Part shown: piece after piece, positions 8,715 through 19,294 of the stretch
Numbering within the stretch: position 1 is the stretch's first letter
Layout: each line of letters opens with the position of its first letter
Assembly: GCA_022496185.1 (NCBI GenBank)
Contig: WTXG01000337.1
Span: forward strand, 1-34,701
DNA from: Multifurca ochricompacta
Lineage: Eukaryota; Basidiomycota; Agaricomycetes; Russulales; Russulaceae
DNA: 34,701 bases
Reading direction: 5' to 3'
Made by a program: the position numbers and the translations under genes
The notes under the pieces: model-generated
Databases searched by the model: none
What the model saw: the letters and a program-made list of their open reading frames with translations, nothing else
What the model was told of the DNA's origin: nothing

Positions 8715-11441
8715 ACGTCCTGCAACCGAACCTCCCGAACCACCACCACCAAACACCCATGGCTCACTTGCTCACATGCCTCCTTTTTTTTTTCTAGCCC
8801 TTGGTTTTATTGATTCTTAGGACTTTGAAACTTGTACACACCACCTTACTAAGCTTGTTACTTGCCGACATTTCCGACAAAGCCGCTTTCCGCTTTGACT
8901 ATTTGCCTTGGGTGGTAACGCAAGCTGGAGAGAGACTTGCGCCACAAGGCACTGCGCAGATGCTGAGCTGCCTCACAAACTTGCTTGATATAGGGCAAAT
9001 CTTTATATGGTAACATGCAAATAATCCTCATCTGAGCTATTATTCTAGTATGGTGAATATCCATCTCTAGAGAGCCCCCGAACGGAACTTGAGGGCGTTT
9101 GACCGTGTCCAATTGCGTTATCGTAACAGTTCGAGTGAATCGGGAACAACTTCCAGCCGGTGAGTCGATCTGCTGCAAGGTAATACAACTCGGGAGCCAT
9201 CCATCTTGTTAGTTTCCTTGAGTTGTGAGACAAAAGAGGGTGGATGACAATGAGTGGAGACCTACCTCAGTGGCCACGGTCACGGTTGAAACGGAGCTCC
9301 GCTGACTCAGACTCGGACTCCCTTTCTCTTTCTCCCAAATCACCATGGTCACGATACTCACCCTGTTTTGTCTCGCTATCGATAACCAAAAAGGGGTTGT
9401 TGGAAACGTCTTCAAGGTCAAAATCCAGTCGGATGACAATGCCTCTGACCTTAGAAATGTTATCAAGGCCGAGACAGCTCCCAGATTGGACCACCTGGCG
9501 GCGAATTGACTTATTGTTTGGAAGCTATTGAAACCCCTGCGCATCAGCGGTATGGAAGATAAGAATTCTTTGGATGCAACCATCAAAGGCATCAAGCTAC
9601 CCGACCCAGAATCTAACCAAGCGTTACATGGAAATGGTACTGTTCAACTCCTTCGCCAGATCGAGGAGCTCTCCAAATACATTGCCACACATGTTTGACA
9701 ATAATCCAGCGATCGAAAGGCCCGAGAGTATCAATATCGATCGAGTTCGTGAGACGGCCTACCATCTGTATCGTACCTTATGGAAGAAGCCGCTCGATAT
9801 CTAATATTGGCAACCGTGGTCCCTGACTCGGGAGAGAGGTATATTTATGTACCCCAAGACCAACTGTCCAACTTGGGAGTAAACCATCTCGGTTATAATG
9901 AGAAGGCAATTTAGTCTCGCCATGAGTACAACCTTGCTCTTGAAGAGATAGAGGAACAGTCGAAAATGCGTCAGGAATATTTAAGTGGCGGGATCATTAT
10001 CACTGGCGATCCAGGACTCGGTACGTGATTGTCACTGATAATGAACATGTCATCTTAGAGATGAACCCAGGAAAAACATGCTTCCTACTCTATCTTCTGT
10101 TCTACCATCTAAGCAAGGGCCTGTCTACGGCTTTGCAAATCCTCCCTGATAGTTTCGTCCTGTTCACAGACTCTGGTGCCGAAGTCTATGCCCACTCGTT
10201 TGGTAGACTTCCAGACGAAACGTGGGCTCTTGCTGATTCCAATGTGGAGAATCCTCTTCCTTGCCACAGCTTCTTAAGAGCTTGCAGGAAACATTATGCA
10301 TTCATCGTGCAAACAAGCTATCCGGATGTGCGCCGGTATAAGACATGGAAAAAGGAGTATAACGCTTATGGCTATGTGATGGACTGTATCCCTCTGACTG
10401 AATCAATCGCGCTCGGGTGGGTTCAGTTCATGATTCCAGGTTTCTTGTCCCACCAAGCATTTTTCACAGCATGATACATGGTTTCGATGTCCAACTGATC
10501 AAGGATCACTGGGACAAATGGGGACCTTCTGTGCGCATCATGATGGCTCTTATGACGAATCCTGACCAGATTCCTGACCATTTGCGATGTGTAAAAACGG
10601 CTGCCGTCGACTTTGCTGACGATTTCGGCAATTATAAGAACAATATTAACGCAATGGCGGTCTCTCATACAGTTTTTACATTCCGTCCTGAATCTCTCTC
10701 TATCAAGGACAGACCACCTGCAATTGGATGAATTGAAACAAGTTACCTGAATGGTATTCTTATCGAGGAGATTGCCGCAAAGGACAAGCAGGAGCAGATC
10801 AACTTTTACAAGTTGGTCAGCCACCATCAGTGGTTCAAGGGCTCGGCGGGTTACATGTTCAAGATGGCAGTCCTTTCGTGGCTCTGCGCCAATTCGGAAT
10901 CGAATGAATTGCCTTGCACTCCCGCGCGATCAAATTCGCCACAACTGACTATCCCAGTGTGCCAGAGTTGGTGTATGTTACCTTACAATGATCAACACAC
11001 TCTCAAGTATCCAAGTGACTGCAAGAGACCATTCTGTGTAATTCCCATTCCTGCGTCGAAAGCATTTTCCACTGTCAATGCCATGATCTTCACAGATGAT
11101 CATATGATTACAATCCAAGTGACGATCACTCCCGAGCATAGTGTGAAGTCAACGGGTCTTCTTCAGATTGCCGATAGTATTGCAAAGGGGTTTCGAAAAA
11201 GTTGAAAGTGGTGCCATGTGTTCGTCACGGACAGGGCGAGGAATGCAGAAAGTTTGCTGAGAAGATGGACAGAAAAAGATGTGATAATCAAGGACTGTGA
11301 TATTGATTTTGTAACGATATGATTGATATTGGTCACCTACTGATCACTTCTAGTTTAGATGGACGAAGATTGAAGTGACCTGGGGCACTGTGGTTGTTGT
11401 CTGGTGTTAGGTTAGCAGTGATGTGTTTTGTAGCCAATAGC
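8715..11441 (+). repeat. Crinkler-like repeat unit, copy A
   Basis: A ~2.7 kb unit also present inverted at 14583-17510 and directly at 32365-34701. It holds a shared upstream flank (landmarks ACTTGTACACACCACCTTACT and CTAGTATGGTGAATATC), the Crinkler-like gene, and a shared downstream flank (GATCACTTCTAGTTTAGATGG to TTTTGTAGCCAATAGC). The 3' end, compared with copy B, lacks about 190 bp near 11300. The boundaries are approximate because no target-site duplication was found. Confidence 0.8.
9345..11205 (+). pseudogene. Crinkler (CRN)-like effector pseudogene, copy A
   Basis: Crinkler-type proteins carry a ubiquitin-like header followed by NTPase and nuclease-like modules. They are best known from oomycetes and chytrids and also occur in basidiomycetes. 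Seen here: a header beginning TLFCLAIDNQK with LIVWKLLKP farther on; a Walker A P-loop GDPGLGKTCFLLYLL split by an intron at 10021-10070; the NTPase region with DETWALADSN; and a C-terminal region with FTDDHMITIQVTITPEHS that resembles the restriction-endonuclease-like fold of this family. Damage: an in-frame stop at 9507-9509 in the header, a frame break near 9700, a 2-base difference near 10450 that ends the frame, and a stop near 10730. Several breaks make it inactive as annotated. Confidence 0.82.
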
Positions 11442-11603
11442 AAAAAAAGGATTACGCCCGATACATTCACACACTCTTTCTAGTCAGAGCGCTCACTCAA
11501 TCGATTTAACAGAAATAAAATTAGAGTAATACAGTTTAAGTACTGCGTGATAAGGAAGGACACAATAATCAATCTCTACTCCCCACTCAGGTCCGCTCTC
11601 CAG

Positions 11604-11675
11604 CAAACGACGGGCGAGGGCGAGGTCCTTGGGTTGAATGGTGACACCTTTTGTTGCGTGAATGGCGGCGCCAAA
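11604..11675 (-). pseudogene. Histone H3-variant-like fragment (possible CENP-A relic)
   Basis: On the minus strand this stretch reads AAIHATKGVTIQPKDLALAR, close to the C-terminal end of histone H3 and its centromeric variant (family pattern AIHAKRVTI.PKD..LARR). The frame continues past this into unrelated sequence, and no upstream H3 exons are visible on this strand. It overlaps the start of the F-box gene. It is either a small relic or a chance match; about 16 of 20 positions agree. Confidence 0.35.
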
Positions 11676-13437
11676 CCTTCCAAGTGAGATTTGGGCAGAG
11701 ATAGCGTCCTACCTTCCGAGACGTGACCTTCGGACCCTCCTTTTCATTCCACATGTTTTATCTTCCCTTGCTAGTCGGCAGCTTTCTAGAAATGTTTTTT
11801 TGAAATTTGGCACCGCACAGTTCGATACGTGGTGTAAAGCCCATCCGATGGTGGCCCGGTCCGTAGAACTGGATGCACGGCGTAGCTTTGAGATCCTCCT
11901 CCGACTGGCATCTGATCCATCCTATGCAAATCTTGTCGAGTCATTAGCCGTATATGCTCTAGGTAATAAGGAGAGAATGTCAGCTCATATAGGTGTGTTC
12001 GCCTTTCCCATTGCTTTCACCATTTGGACTTCCGCTGTGCTGACAGACGGGCTTGAGAATTGTTGATTGATGTGCTTCCCAAGCTTACCAACTTGAAGGT
12101 TTTCACCTGTTCCCTTGATGACGATGTCATGGCTTCTGTGTTCGGCGTATTGGAGTCAAGTCAACCAAGTCTGCAAGTCCTTGTCATTGAGTATACTTCT
12201 TCGCTTACCCTAGCATCGCATTTCTTATAATGACGCTTTCTTTTTTTCTTTTCTTTTTCTTTTTCTTTTTCCCTTCGAAGACCGGAAACCTACAGACACC
12301 CACCACCCCCGAAACTAAGTCAGGTCCGTCGCTTCGCCTACTGCGCAAGAGGCATAAAAACTTCCACCGAAATCGATCACTTCCTCTCGGCCCACACCGA
12401 TGCGCTTCACACCCTCATCGTCTATCATATATTCGGGAGATACGAGTCCTCTCTCATCTTCACCCAAAACCTACGCACCCTGCATCTCAGTTCTACCATC
12501 ACAAATCCGGACTTCATCTCTGAGATTCTCACACACGGACAACAATTGAAGAGCCTTCGACTCGAAATATACATGGATCCAGGCTGCTTCGTCTCCACGG
12601 CCTTCCGCGCGCATGCGGGATCCAAACCCCTTCCGGCGCTGCGTAAATTCGCGTTCGTGCTCCGGTGCGTTGGATCCCTCTTCGAGGACCCGGACCTCTT
12701 CCCGGCCGTAGCCGAGTTTTTGCGCGAGCACCCCGCACTCACCTCGTTGAGTATAGTGGGCTTATCCTGGTTAGACACCGTTGGGTATAATGCCAAACTC
12801 TGGAACGCGCTACCTGCATTCATCGGCCTCCGCGCGCTTAAGATCAGTGTACCAAATGACCTACTCTTAACACAAGGAGCGTCGCTCATCCCCCGCAGCG
12901 TTGTCGCGCTCGATCTACCCGCCCTTGATGAGGCAGGGTTGATTGTAAGTTTTCGATTTCGTTCCAAGTTTTCTTAGAAGCTTCTTATTCTTTATCATCA
13001 TTCTACAAAGCAAATGTTGCCCGGGTTACCAAGCGGGCTCAAGTTCCTCTCCCTGCCTTTTGACGTTTCGCCAGCAGTGCGGGCCGTTATGTGCCAAGGC
13101 TTCCCCGCTCTCCGCCTCGTGATTCTCAATCACTGTTTCTATACCATTCACCGTGCGAGTGATGGACACTACTTCGAACACTGGTCTTTAAGACAAGCGA
13201 AATTCTTCGTTAATGAATCTCTGGAGGAACTTGACTGCGAGGAAGCACGGTTCCTGTTCTCTCGGTTAATCTGGGATTGGTGAGTGTAGATAGTACTACA
13301 AGAAAAAAAAAAGGTCAATATGAGGGGAAGAGACCGTAGACGAGAAGGTGATGACAAGGACAAGGAAAACCGAGACGAGATCTTTTTGTTGATGCAGGGA
13401 AGAGGTACACACAATTGTAATCCCAAAAACTAAGTGA
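11662..13437 (+). CDS. F-box protein with leucine-rich C-terminal region
   Basis: F-box proteins link substrates to the SCF ubiquitin ligase through Skp1; this group is greatly expanded in Agaricomycetes. Five exons fit: 11662-11992, 12058-12190, 12320-12944, 13011-13279 and 13398-13437, giving 465 residues. The F-box is at residues 5-45 (LPSEIWAEIASYLPRRDLRT). After it come leucine-rich stretches such as LLIDVLPKLTNLKVF, LRTLHLSSTI, LKSLRLEIYM and LKFLSLPFDV. Intron 2 (12191-12319) contains a long CT-rich run, and its acceptor is the least certain junction. Without the last intron the protein would stop at 13283. The spliced end reads WEEVHTIVIPKTK and is preferred because both splice signals are good. 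Its substrate is unknown. The gene lies between inverted Crinkler-like copies A and B. Confidence 0.82.
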
Positions 13438-14040
13438 GTTCAAATTTGTTTTGCAACCCATGAAGACCTACGTCGATTTCCTACCTTTGGACGACTTTTT
13501 ATAGAAAAACTTGGAAAGATAATGGCTCAGGTGCTCTCTCAGTTCTGCCAAAGAAGGGAATGAGCCGGAGACGAATCAGTGTGTGAAATGTTGAACAGCA
13601 CAGCTACTAACTGTAACGGTTAGCAAAGAGCTGAGACAAAGACAAGCATGTCTTTCTTTCTGCAATCACTGATAAACGCAACTGTAAAAAGGGTTCGCTC
13701 CCTGCTTCTCTTTGACCCTATGTGCCAATGCGCCGCCCACCTCCACAATCAAGGAGGTATTCGTCCACAGGTCACTGTGTCTGTCTCAATCTATTCATTC
13801 CACAATTACTTTATCTACACTATCCACACTCTGCATGTATATAAAGACTGCAGAGATGGGCCATTTTAATTAAGTCTCATTTGTGTGTCCAAGCACACAA
13901 GGCCCTTCGTATCTATCTATTTTTACAGGTTATGGCCCATTGGTCATCGGTTACATGACCATAGTGCCGTTCTAGCAGGTTGGCGCTTGAGCGCTCGAGT
14001 TTCAATCTTGAACTCCTTTGTATCTAAGTAGCTTCAGTAC
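13438..14040. other. Intergenic stretch, nothing recognised
   Basis: No gene was found between the F-box gene and the second dispersed repeat. The frame at 13648-13869 has no family features. The stretch is AT-rich and may hold the F-box gene's 3' untranslated region. Confidence 0.5.
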
Positions 14041-14524
14041 TGTAGGAATAGCGTGAGCTCTGAGCCCGATACCATCCGCACTCCAGCCCGCATTGCCTCC
14101 TCACGCCTTCAATCCACTCTCTCTCGAATGTCACCACTTCTGGCTGGACCAGTTTGCTTCCTTCATTATAAGTTCTGCTAATAAAACATTCTGACATTAA
14201 TTCAACCTTAGTTTCTGACTGTCTCTGATACGATATAAATGCGATCGATACATAGCACGAAACATTATCTTTAGACTGCTTGCGCTCCGGGCCGCCTTCC
14301 CGTTCATTCCTTTTCGTCTTAATTGCCTTTTCGTCTTAATTGCCTTCTTCATCTCGCCTCTCAGGCTTTAACCTCTTTCTTCATAAATTCTACTTCATCA
14401 CCGCTCTTCTCTTAGGTCTCTCTACAGGTATTTAAAGATACATACTTGCTTGTAGTAGGATCACCCAGCAGAAGCGCAATCTACGGTCATTCTCTCTCTC
14501 TTTTCCCTTTTTGAGTGCTGAGCC
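14041..14524 (-). repeat. Dispersed ~0.5 kb repeat, right copy (inverted)
   Basis: Reverse-complement partner of 3531-4036. It contains a small local duplication (CGTCTTAATTGCCTT twice, at about 14320-14345) that the left copy lacks. It directly adjoins the downstream flank of Crinkler-like copy B, but the left copy has no Crinkler neighbour, so the two elements are probably independent. Confidence 0.85.
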
Positions 14525-14582
14525 CTCTGTGGTCCTGCCTCTTTATACACTTACTTCTTATTGTATTGCTTCTTTCTATGCT

Positions 14583-17510
14583 ATTGGCTACAAAACACAT
14601 CACTGCTAACCTACACCAGACAACAACCACAGTGCCCCAGGTCACTTCAATCTTCGTCCATCTAAACTAGAAGTGATCAGTAGGTGATCAATATCAATCA
14701 TATCCATTACAAAATCCATTCCGTACCTCCGAGTTTTCAGCTTCCTCGACTACTTCAGGTGTTTCGTCCTCCTCAAATATTTCAATGTTCTTCATCACCT
14801 GATCATTCTCTTCAATCAGTCTCAATAACCACATATAACCGGCTGCCACATACCCTCGTCTCTTTCCACTTTTCTTCATCCTCAATCCGACAAAAATCTT
14901 TACCATCAAGAACAACAGAATACATGGAAATGAAAATATCACAGTCCTTGATTATCACATCTGTTTCTGTCCATCTTCTCAGCAAACTTTCTGCATTCCT
15001 CGCCCTGTCCATGACGAACACATGGCACCACTTTCAACATTTTCGAAACCCCTTTGCAATACTATCGGCAATCTGAAGAAGACCCGTTGACTTCACACTA
15101 TGCTCGGGAGTGATCATCACTTGGATTGTAATCATATGATCATCTGTGAAGATCATGGCATTGACAGTGGAAAATGCTTTCGACGCAGGAATGGGAATTA
15201 CACAGAATAGTCTCTTGCAGTCACTTGGATACTTGAGAGTGTGTTGATCATTGTAAGGTAACATACACCAACTCTGGCACACTGGGATAGTCAGTTGTGG
15301 CGAAGTTGATCGCGCGGGAGTGCAAGGCAATTCGTTCGATTCCGAATTGGCGCAGAGCCACGAAAGGACTACCATATCGGACATGTAACCCGCCAAGCCC
15401 TTGAACCATGACTGATGGCTGACCCCGAAGTAAAAATTGCTCTGCTGCAGCAGGTCCTGTGCGGCAATCATCTCGATAACAAAACGATTCAGGTAACTTG
15501 TTTCAATTCGCATAATTGCAATTGGTCTGTACTCGGAAGAGTGACCTTCAGGACGGATTGTAAAAATTGTATGAGAGACCGTCGATGGGTTAACGTCGTA
15601 GGTATGCTTGCCGAAATGATGAATAAAGTGGCGGGCAGCCTCTTTTACACGTCGGGTATGTTCAGGAATCAGTCCAGGTTCCTTCAGAAGAGTCATCATG
15701 ATGCGTGCAGAAAGTCCCCATTTGTCGCAGTGATCCTTGATAAGTTGGACATTGAAACCATGTATCATGCTGTAAAAAATGCTTAGTGACAAAAAGTCTG
15801 GAATCATGAAATGAACCCACCCGAGCGCAACTAATTCTATCAGAGGGAAACAGTCCATCGCATAGACATCTGCAGTATACTCCTTACTCCATGTCTTGTA
15901 CATGCGCTTATCCGGATAGCTTGTTTGCACAATGAAAGCATTTGTCAACTTGCAAGCCCTTAGGAAGCTGTAGCAAGGAAGGGGATTCTTCATATTGGAA
16001 TCAGCAAGAGCCCACGTTTCGTCTGGAAGTCTACCAAACCTGTAAGTAAAGACTTCGACACCAGACTCCTTGAACAGGACGAAACTGTCGGGGAGGTATT
16101 AAAAAGCCGTAGACAGGCCCTTGCTTAGATGGTAGAACAGAAGATAGAGTAGGAAGCATGTTTTTCTTGGGTTCATCTCTAAGATGACATGTTCATTATC
16201 AGTGACAATCACGTACCGAGTCCTGGATCGCCAGTGATAATGATCCCGCCACTTAAATATTCCTGACGCATTTTCGACTGTTCCTCTATCTCTTCAAGAG
16301 CAAGGTTGTACTCATGGCGAAACTAAATTGCCTTCTCATTATAACCGAGATAGTTTACTCCCAAGTTGGACAGTTGGTCTTGGGGTACATAAATATACCT
16401 CTCCCGAGTCAGGGACTACGGTTGCCAATATTAGATATCGAGCGGCTTCTTCCACAAGGTACTATACAGATGGTAGGCCGTCTCACGAACTTGATCGATA
16501 CTGATACTCCTGGGCCTTTCGATTGCTGGATTATTGTTAAACATCTGTAGCAATCCGATAACGATCGAAACTTACATGGGGCTTGCACGATAAAATGCAA
16601 ATAATCCTCATTTGGGCTATTGTCCCAGTACCTGGACAGCCGTGAAGCAGAAGAAAGGGCCTGAACGGTGTCAGTTCCATGTAACGCTTGTTTAGATTCT
16701 GGGTCGGGTAGCTCGATGCCTTGGATAGTTGCATTCAAAGAACCCCTCATCCTTCATATTCCTGATGTGCAGGGGTTTCGACAACTTCCAAATAACGAGT
16801 TGATTCGCGTCGACGTGGCTCAACTGATTCGCCATCTTGGCCTTGATAACATCTTTGAGGTTGGAGGTATAGTGATCCGATCGGATTGATAACGAGACAA
16901 AACAGGGTGAGCGTTGTGGCCATGGTGAGTGAGAGTCAGACTAACACGTCATATAGATCGTGACCGCGAGATAATTTGTTTCCACTTGGCCACTAACTCA
17001 TTGCCATCCACCCTCAAGGGAATGGAAATTATCAAGGCGGAGATGGCTCCCGAGTTGCAGCAGATCGACTGACCGGCTGGAAGTTGTCGCCGATCCGCTC
17101 GAACTGTTACGTGGACACTCAAACGCCCTCAAGTTCCGTTCGGGGACTCTCTAGAGATGGATATTCACCATACTAGAATAATAAGCTGAGATGAGGATAA
17201 TTTGCATGTTATCATATAAAGATTTGCCCTATATCAAGCAAATAATTACCAATAGTCAAAGCGGCTTTGTCCGCAATGTCGGCAAGTGACAAGGTGAGTA
17301 AGGTGGTGTGTACAAGTTTCAAAGTCCTAAGAATCAATGAAGCCAAGGGCCATAGAAAAAGAAGCATGTGAGCAAGTGAGCCAGGTGTTTGCTGGGTGGT
17401 TGGGGGAAGTGTGGCTGGGAGGTTGCGCGATATGTATTGGGTTTGACAAAACTTCCATGGGAAATCATCAGATAATCCCCTCTCCTCCGACCACCATCGC
17501 CGGGCTGATT
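14583..17510 (-). repeat. Crinkler-like repeat unit, copy B (inverted)
   Basis: Minus-strand copy of the unit seen at 8715-11441 and 32365-34701. The upstream flank shared with copy C begins near 17495 (GAGGGGATTATCTGATGATT). The downstream flank shared with copy A ends at CCAATAGCA near 14583. This copy keeps about 190 bp of the 3' coding region that copy A has lost, so it is the more complete version of that end. Confidence 0.8.
14812..16923 (-). pseudogene. Crinkler (CRN)-like effector pseudogene, copy B
   Basis: Same domain order as copy A. The header starts at 16923 (TLTLFCLVI) and has lost about 60 bases soon after. The P-loop intron is at 16216-16166. Its final base has changed from G to A relative to copies A and C, so the original acceptor is lost and the next AG would shift the frame. 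The longest intact piece is 15993-15034 (319 residues). It covers most of the NTPase C-terminal part and the nuclease-like region (MIFTDDHMITIQVMITPEHS). A tail frame at 15021-14812 continues the family C-terminus after a further frame break. The P-loop strand is also interrupted by a TAA near 16100. Annotated as inactive, although the C-terminal piece is well preserved. Confidence 0.82.
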
Positions 17511-17828
17511 TAAAGTCGAGGGTATATACCAGTATAGTCGTTGTGTCGGTTGGCGGTTCCGTCATGCGCAATGTGATACCGTAATCACAAGATACATATG
17601 AGATATAGAGATTTGTACCAATCTTCATGATTTAGACTAGAGCAAAGTGAGGGGGGAGAGATGTCCGCAACTGCAAGTTGAGAAGTGGCACAAAAGCAAA
17701 AAGAAAGAAGAAAACGGTCTCGCTTTCACCGTGTCCGTAGTTACCAACTTCACCGGATCGCAACTCTGTAGGCGACCTCGAACTTTGCCTATGTTCTCAG
17801 AGTTCAACGACAGCCTCCTCAAGCTCGC

Positions 17829-19066
17829 ATGAATAATGCCGACGAGATTGACAAAGACAGACCTGAGTGGGAACGCGTCCTGTGGAGACCACAACCGTTT
17901 CCTGACAATTACGTTCCTCCTTCATTCCTTTCCTCTCTCTCAAAGAACGGTATTTTCAACCGCCTGCCAACCCTACCCAGTTATAACTTACTCTTTTCTG
18001 TGCAGCCAACGTACTCCCGTACCAGTATTGGCCACTCGTACTAGGCGCCTGCACGATCTCCCAACACCTTTCCGTCATCTTCGTCTTTCTGGCCGTCTTC
18101 ACCCGGCTGCTCGATGACACGCTCGATCCGCGTTTGCTCGTCATCCTATCGACCTTGAGCTTTCTGGGAGGATGCATCGTATGGGAACTCCTTGAATATT
18201 TCGGTGGGCATGAAGTCGCGGATGGTGCTGCTGCTTCTGATCGTCGTGCGTTCACCTTTCTTGCTCTCAGCCTGTGGGGTTTTTTTTAAAAATATTAAAT
18301 TGGATAATTTTGAGTTAGGTGCACGCACCGTCAAGGCATCCCTACTCATCTTTCTTGCTCTCATGGCCCTCGCACCCATCCTTCGCACCCTCACCGCCCC
18401 CACGTCCGCCGATTCGATCTGGGCCCTCGCGACGGCACTCTTCCTTGTTCACGCCATGCTCGCCGACTACTCGTATGCCTCATCTCCGGTCCAGCGCGAA
18501 CGGTATGTGTACCCTGTCCCCCCATTCTTTTTTTTCTTGGCTACTTACTTGAGGTACTCCCCCTCTCCCCGCCCCCCCCTCCTCATGTGGTTTTTGTTTT
18601 ATGAAAAGGTTGACCTCGGTACTTTCGATTAACGCCGCCATTTCGGCTGTGGTCGTCCTGGCATCGCGTTTGCATGACGATTTGGCTGTTTTTGCGTTGA
18701 TGCTGTTCTCTGTGGAGGCTTTTGCGCTCTTTCCTATCCTTCGACGTCGCATACAGGTGGGTTCCCTTCTCTATCCACAACGAGCTCACATTTTATGTTT
18801 ACACCGTCACGCGTGTAGTCAACTCCAGCTTTAGTTCAATCTCTTGTCACACTGTTGCTAGGGTTAGCGGCACTGACGGCACCGTTACCGGGTCTTTGTG
18901 CAGCCGTGTTGATGAGCGTTACGTTTGGAGCGCCAGCTGTTTTGATGTGGGCACAACAGTACAAGCAGTATGTAATTACTTTTATATCTCAGTGTTCACT
19001 AATTTATTTATTATACACAGTGAAATCCAGGGACCATGGGATGCAGCGACACCCCAAGTAAAGTAA
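17829..19066 (+). CDS. GPI2: GPI-GlcNAc transferase subunit PIG-C/Gpi2
   Basis: A multi-spanning ER membrane subunit of the enzyme complex that adds N-acetylglucosamine to phosphatidylinositol, the first step of GPI-anchor synthesis. Six exons: 17829-17949, 18006-18278, 18319-18502, 18609-18756, 18819-18967 and 19021-19066, giving 306 residues, close to the family length. The N-terminus has the hallmark WERVLWRPQPFPDNYVPPSF. Several hydrophobic helices follow (for example YWPLVLGACTISQHLSVIF), then LAPILRTLTAPTSADSIWAL, NAAISAVVVLASRL and FALFPILRRR. The protein ends with the typical YKHEIQGPWDAATP. All exon phases agree and no lesion is seen. The introns are 40-106 bp. The gene is 229 bp upstream of the transporter gene on the same strand, with no functional link known. 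Confidence 0.96.
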
Positions 19067-19294
19067 CTTACACGTGATCATATCTCATCATCATCATCAT
19101 CGTTCTCCTTATGTATATCGCATTTCCTAGCGCGAAAAATGGAAGGTCAAAGAAGCCTATGTGTATGTGGATTTTATCTCCGCCGGTGTGTCACATCGGC
19201 CATACGGCCATACAAAAGGCGAGAAGATAACGTACCGCCAACAAATTTCTCTATTCTCTTCCTTTCCTTTCCTCTCAGTAGCATATATCGAGTT

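Noticed and set aside
8715..11441. Crinkler-like units as classic transposons.
   Set aside because: No transposase, reverse transcriptase or terminal repeats were seen; they behave as dispersed gene copies with flanks.
13920..14030. Possible tRNA, suggested by the GC-rich inverted stretch near 13980.
   Set aside because: No cloverleaf with A and B box sequences can be formed.
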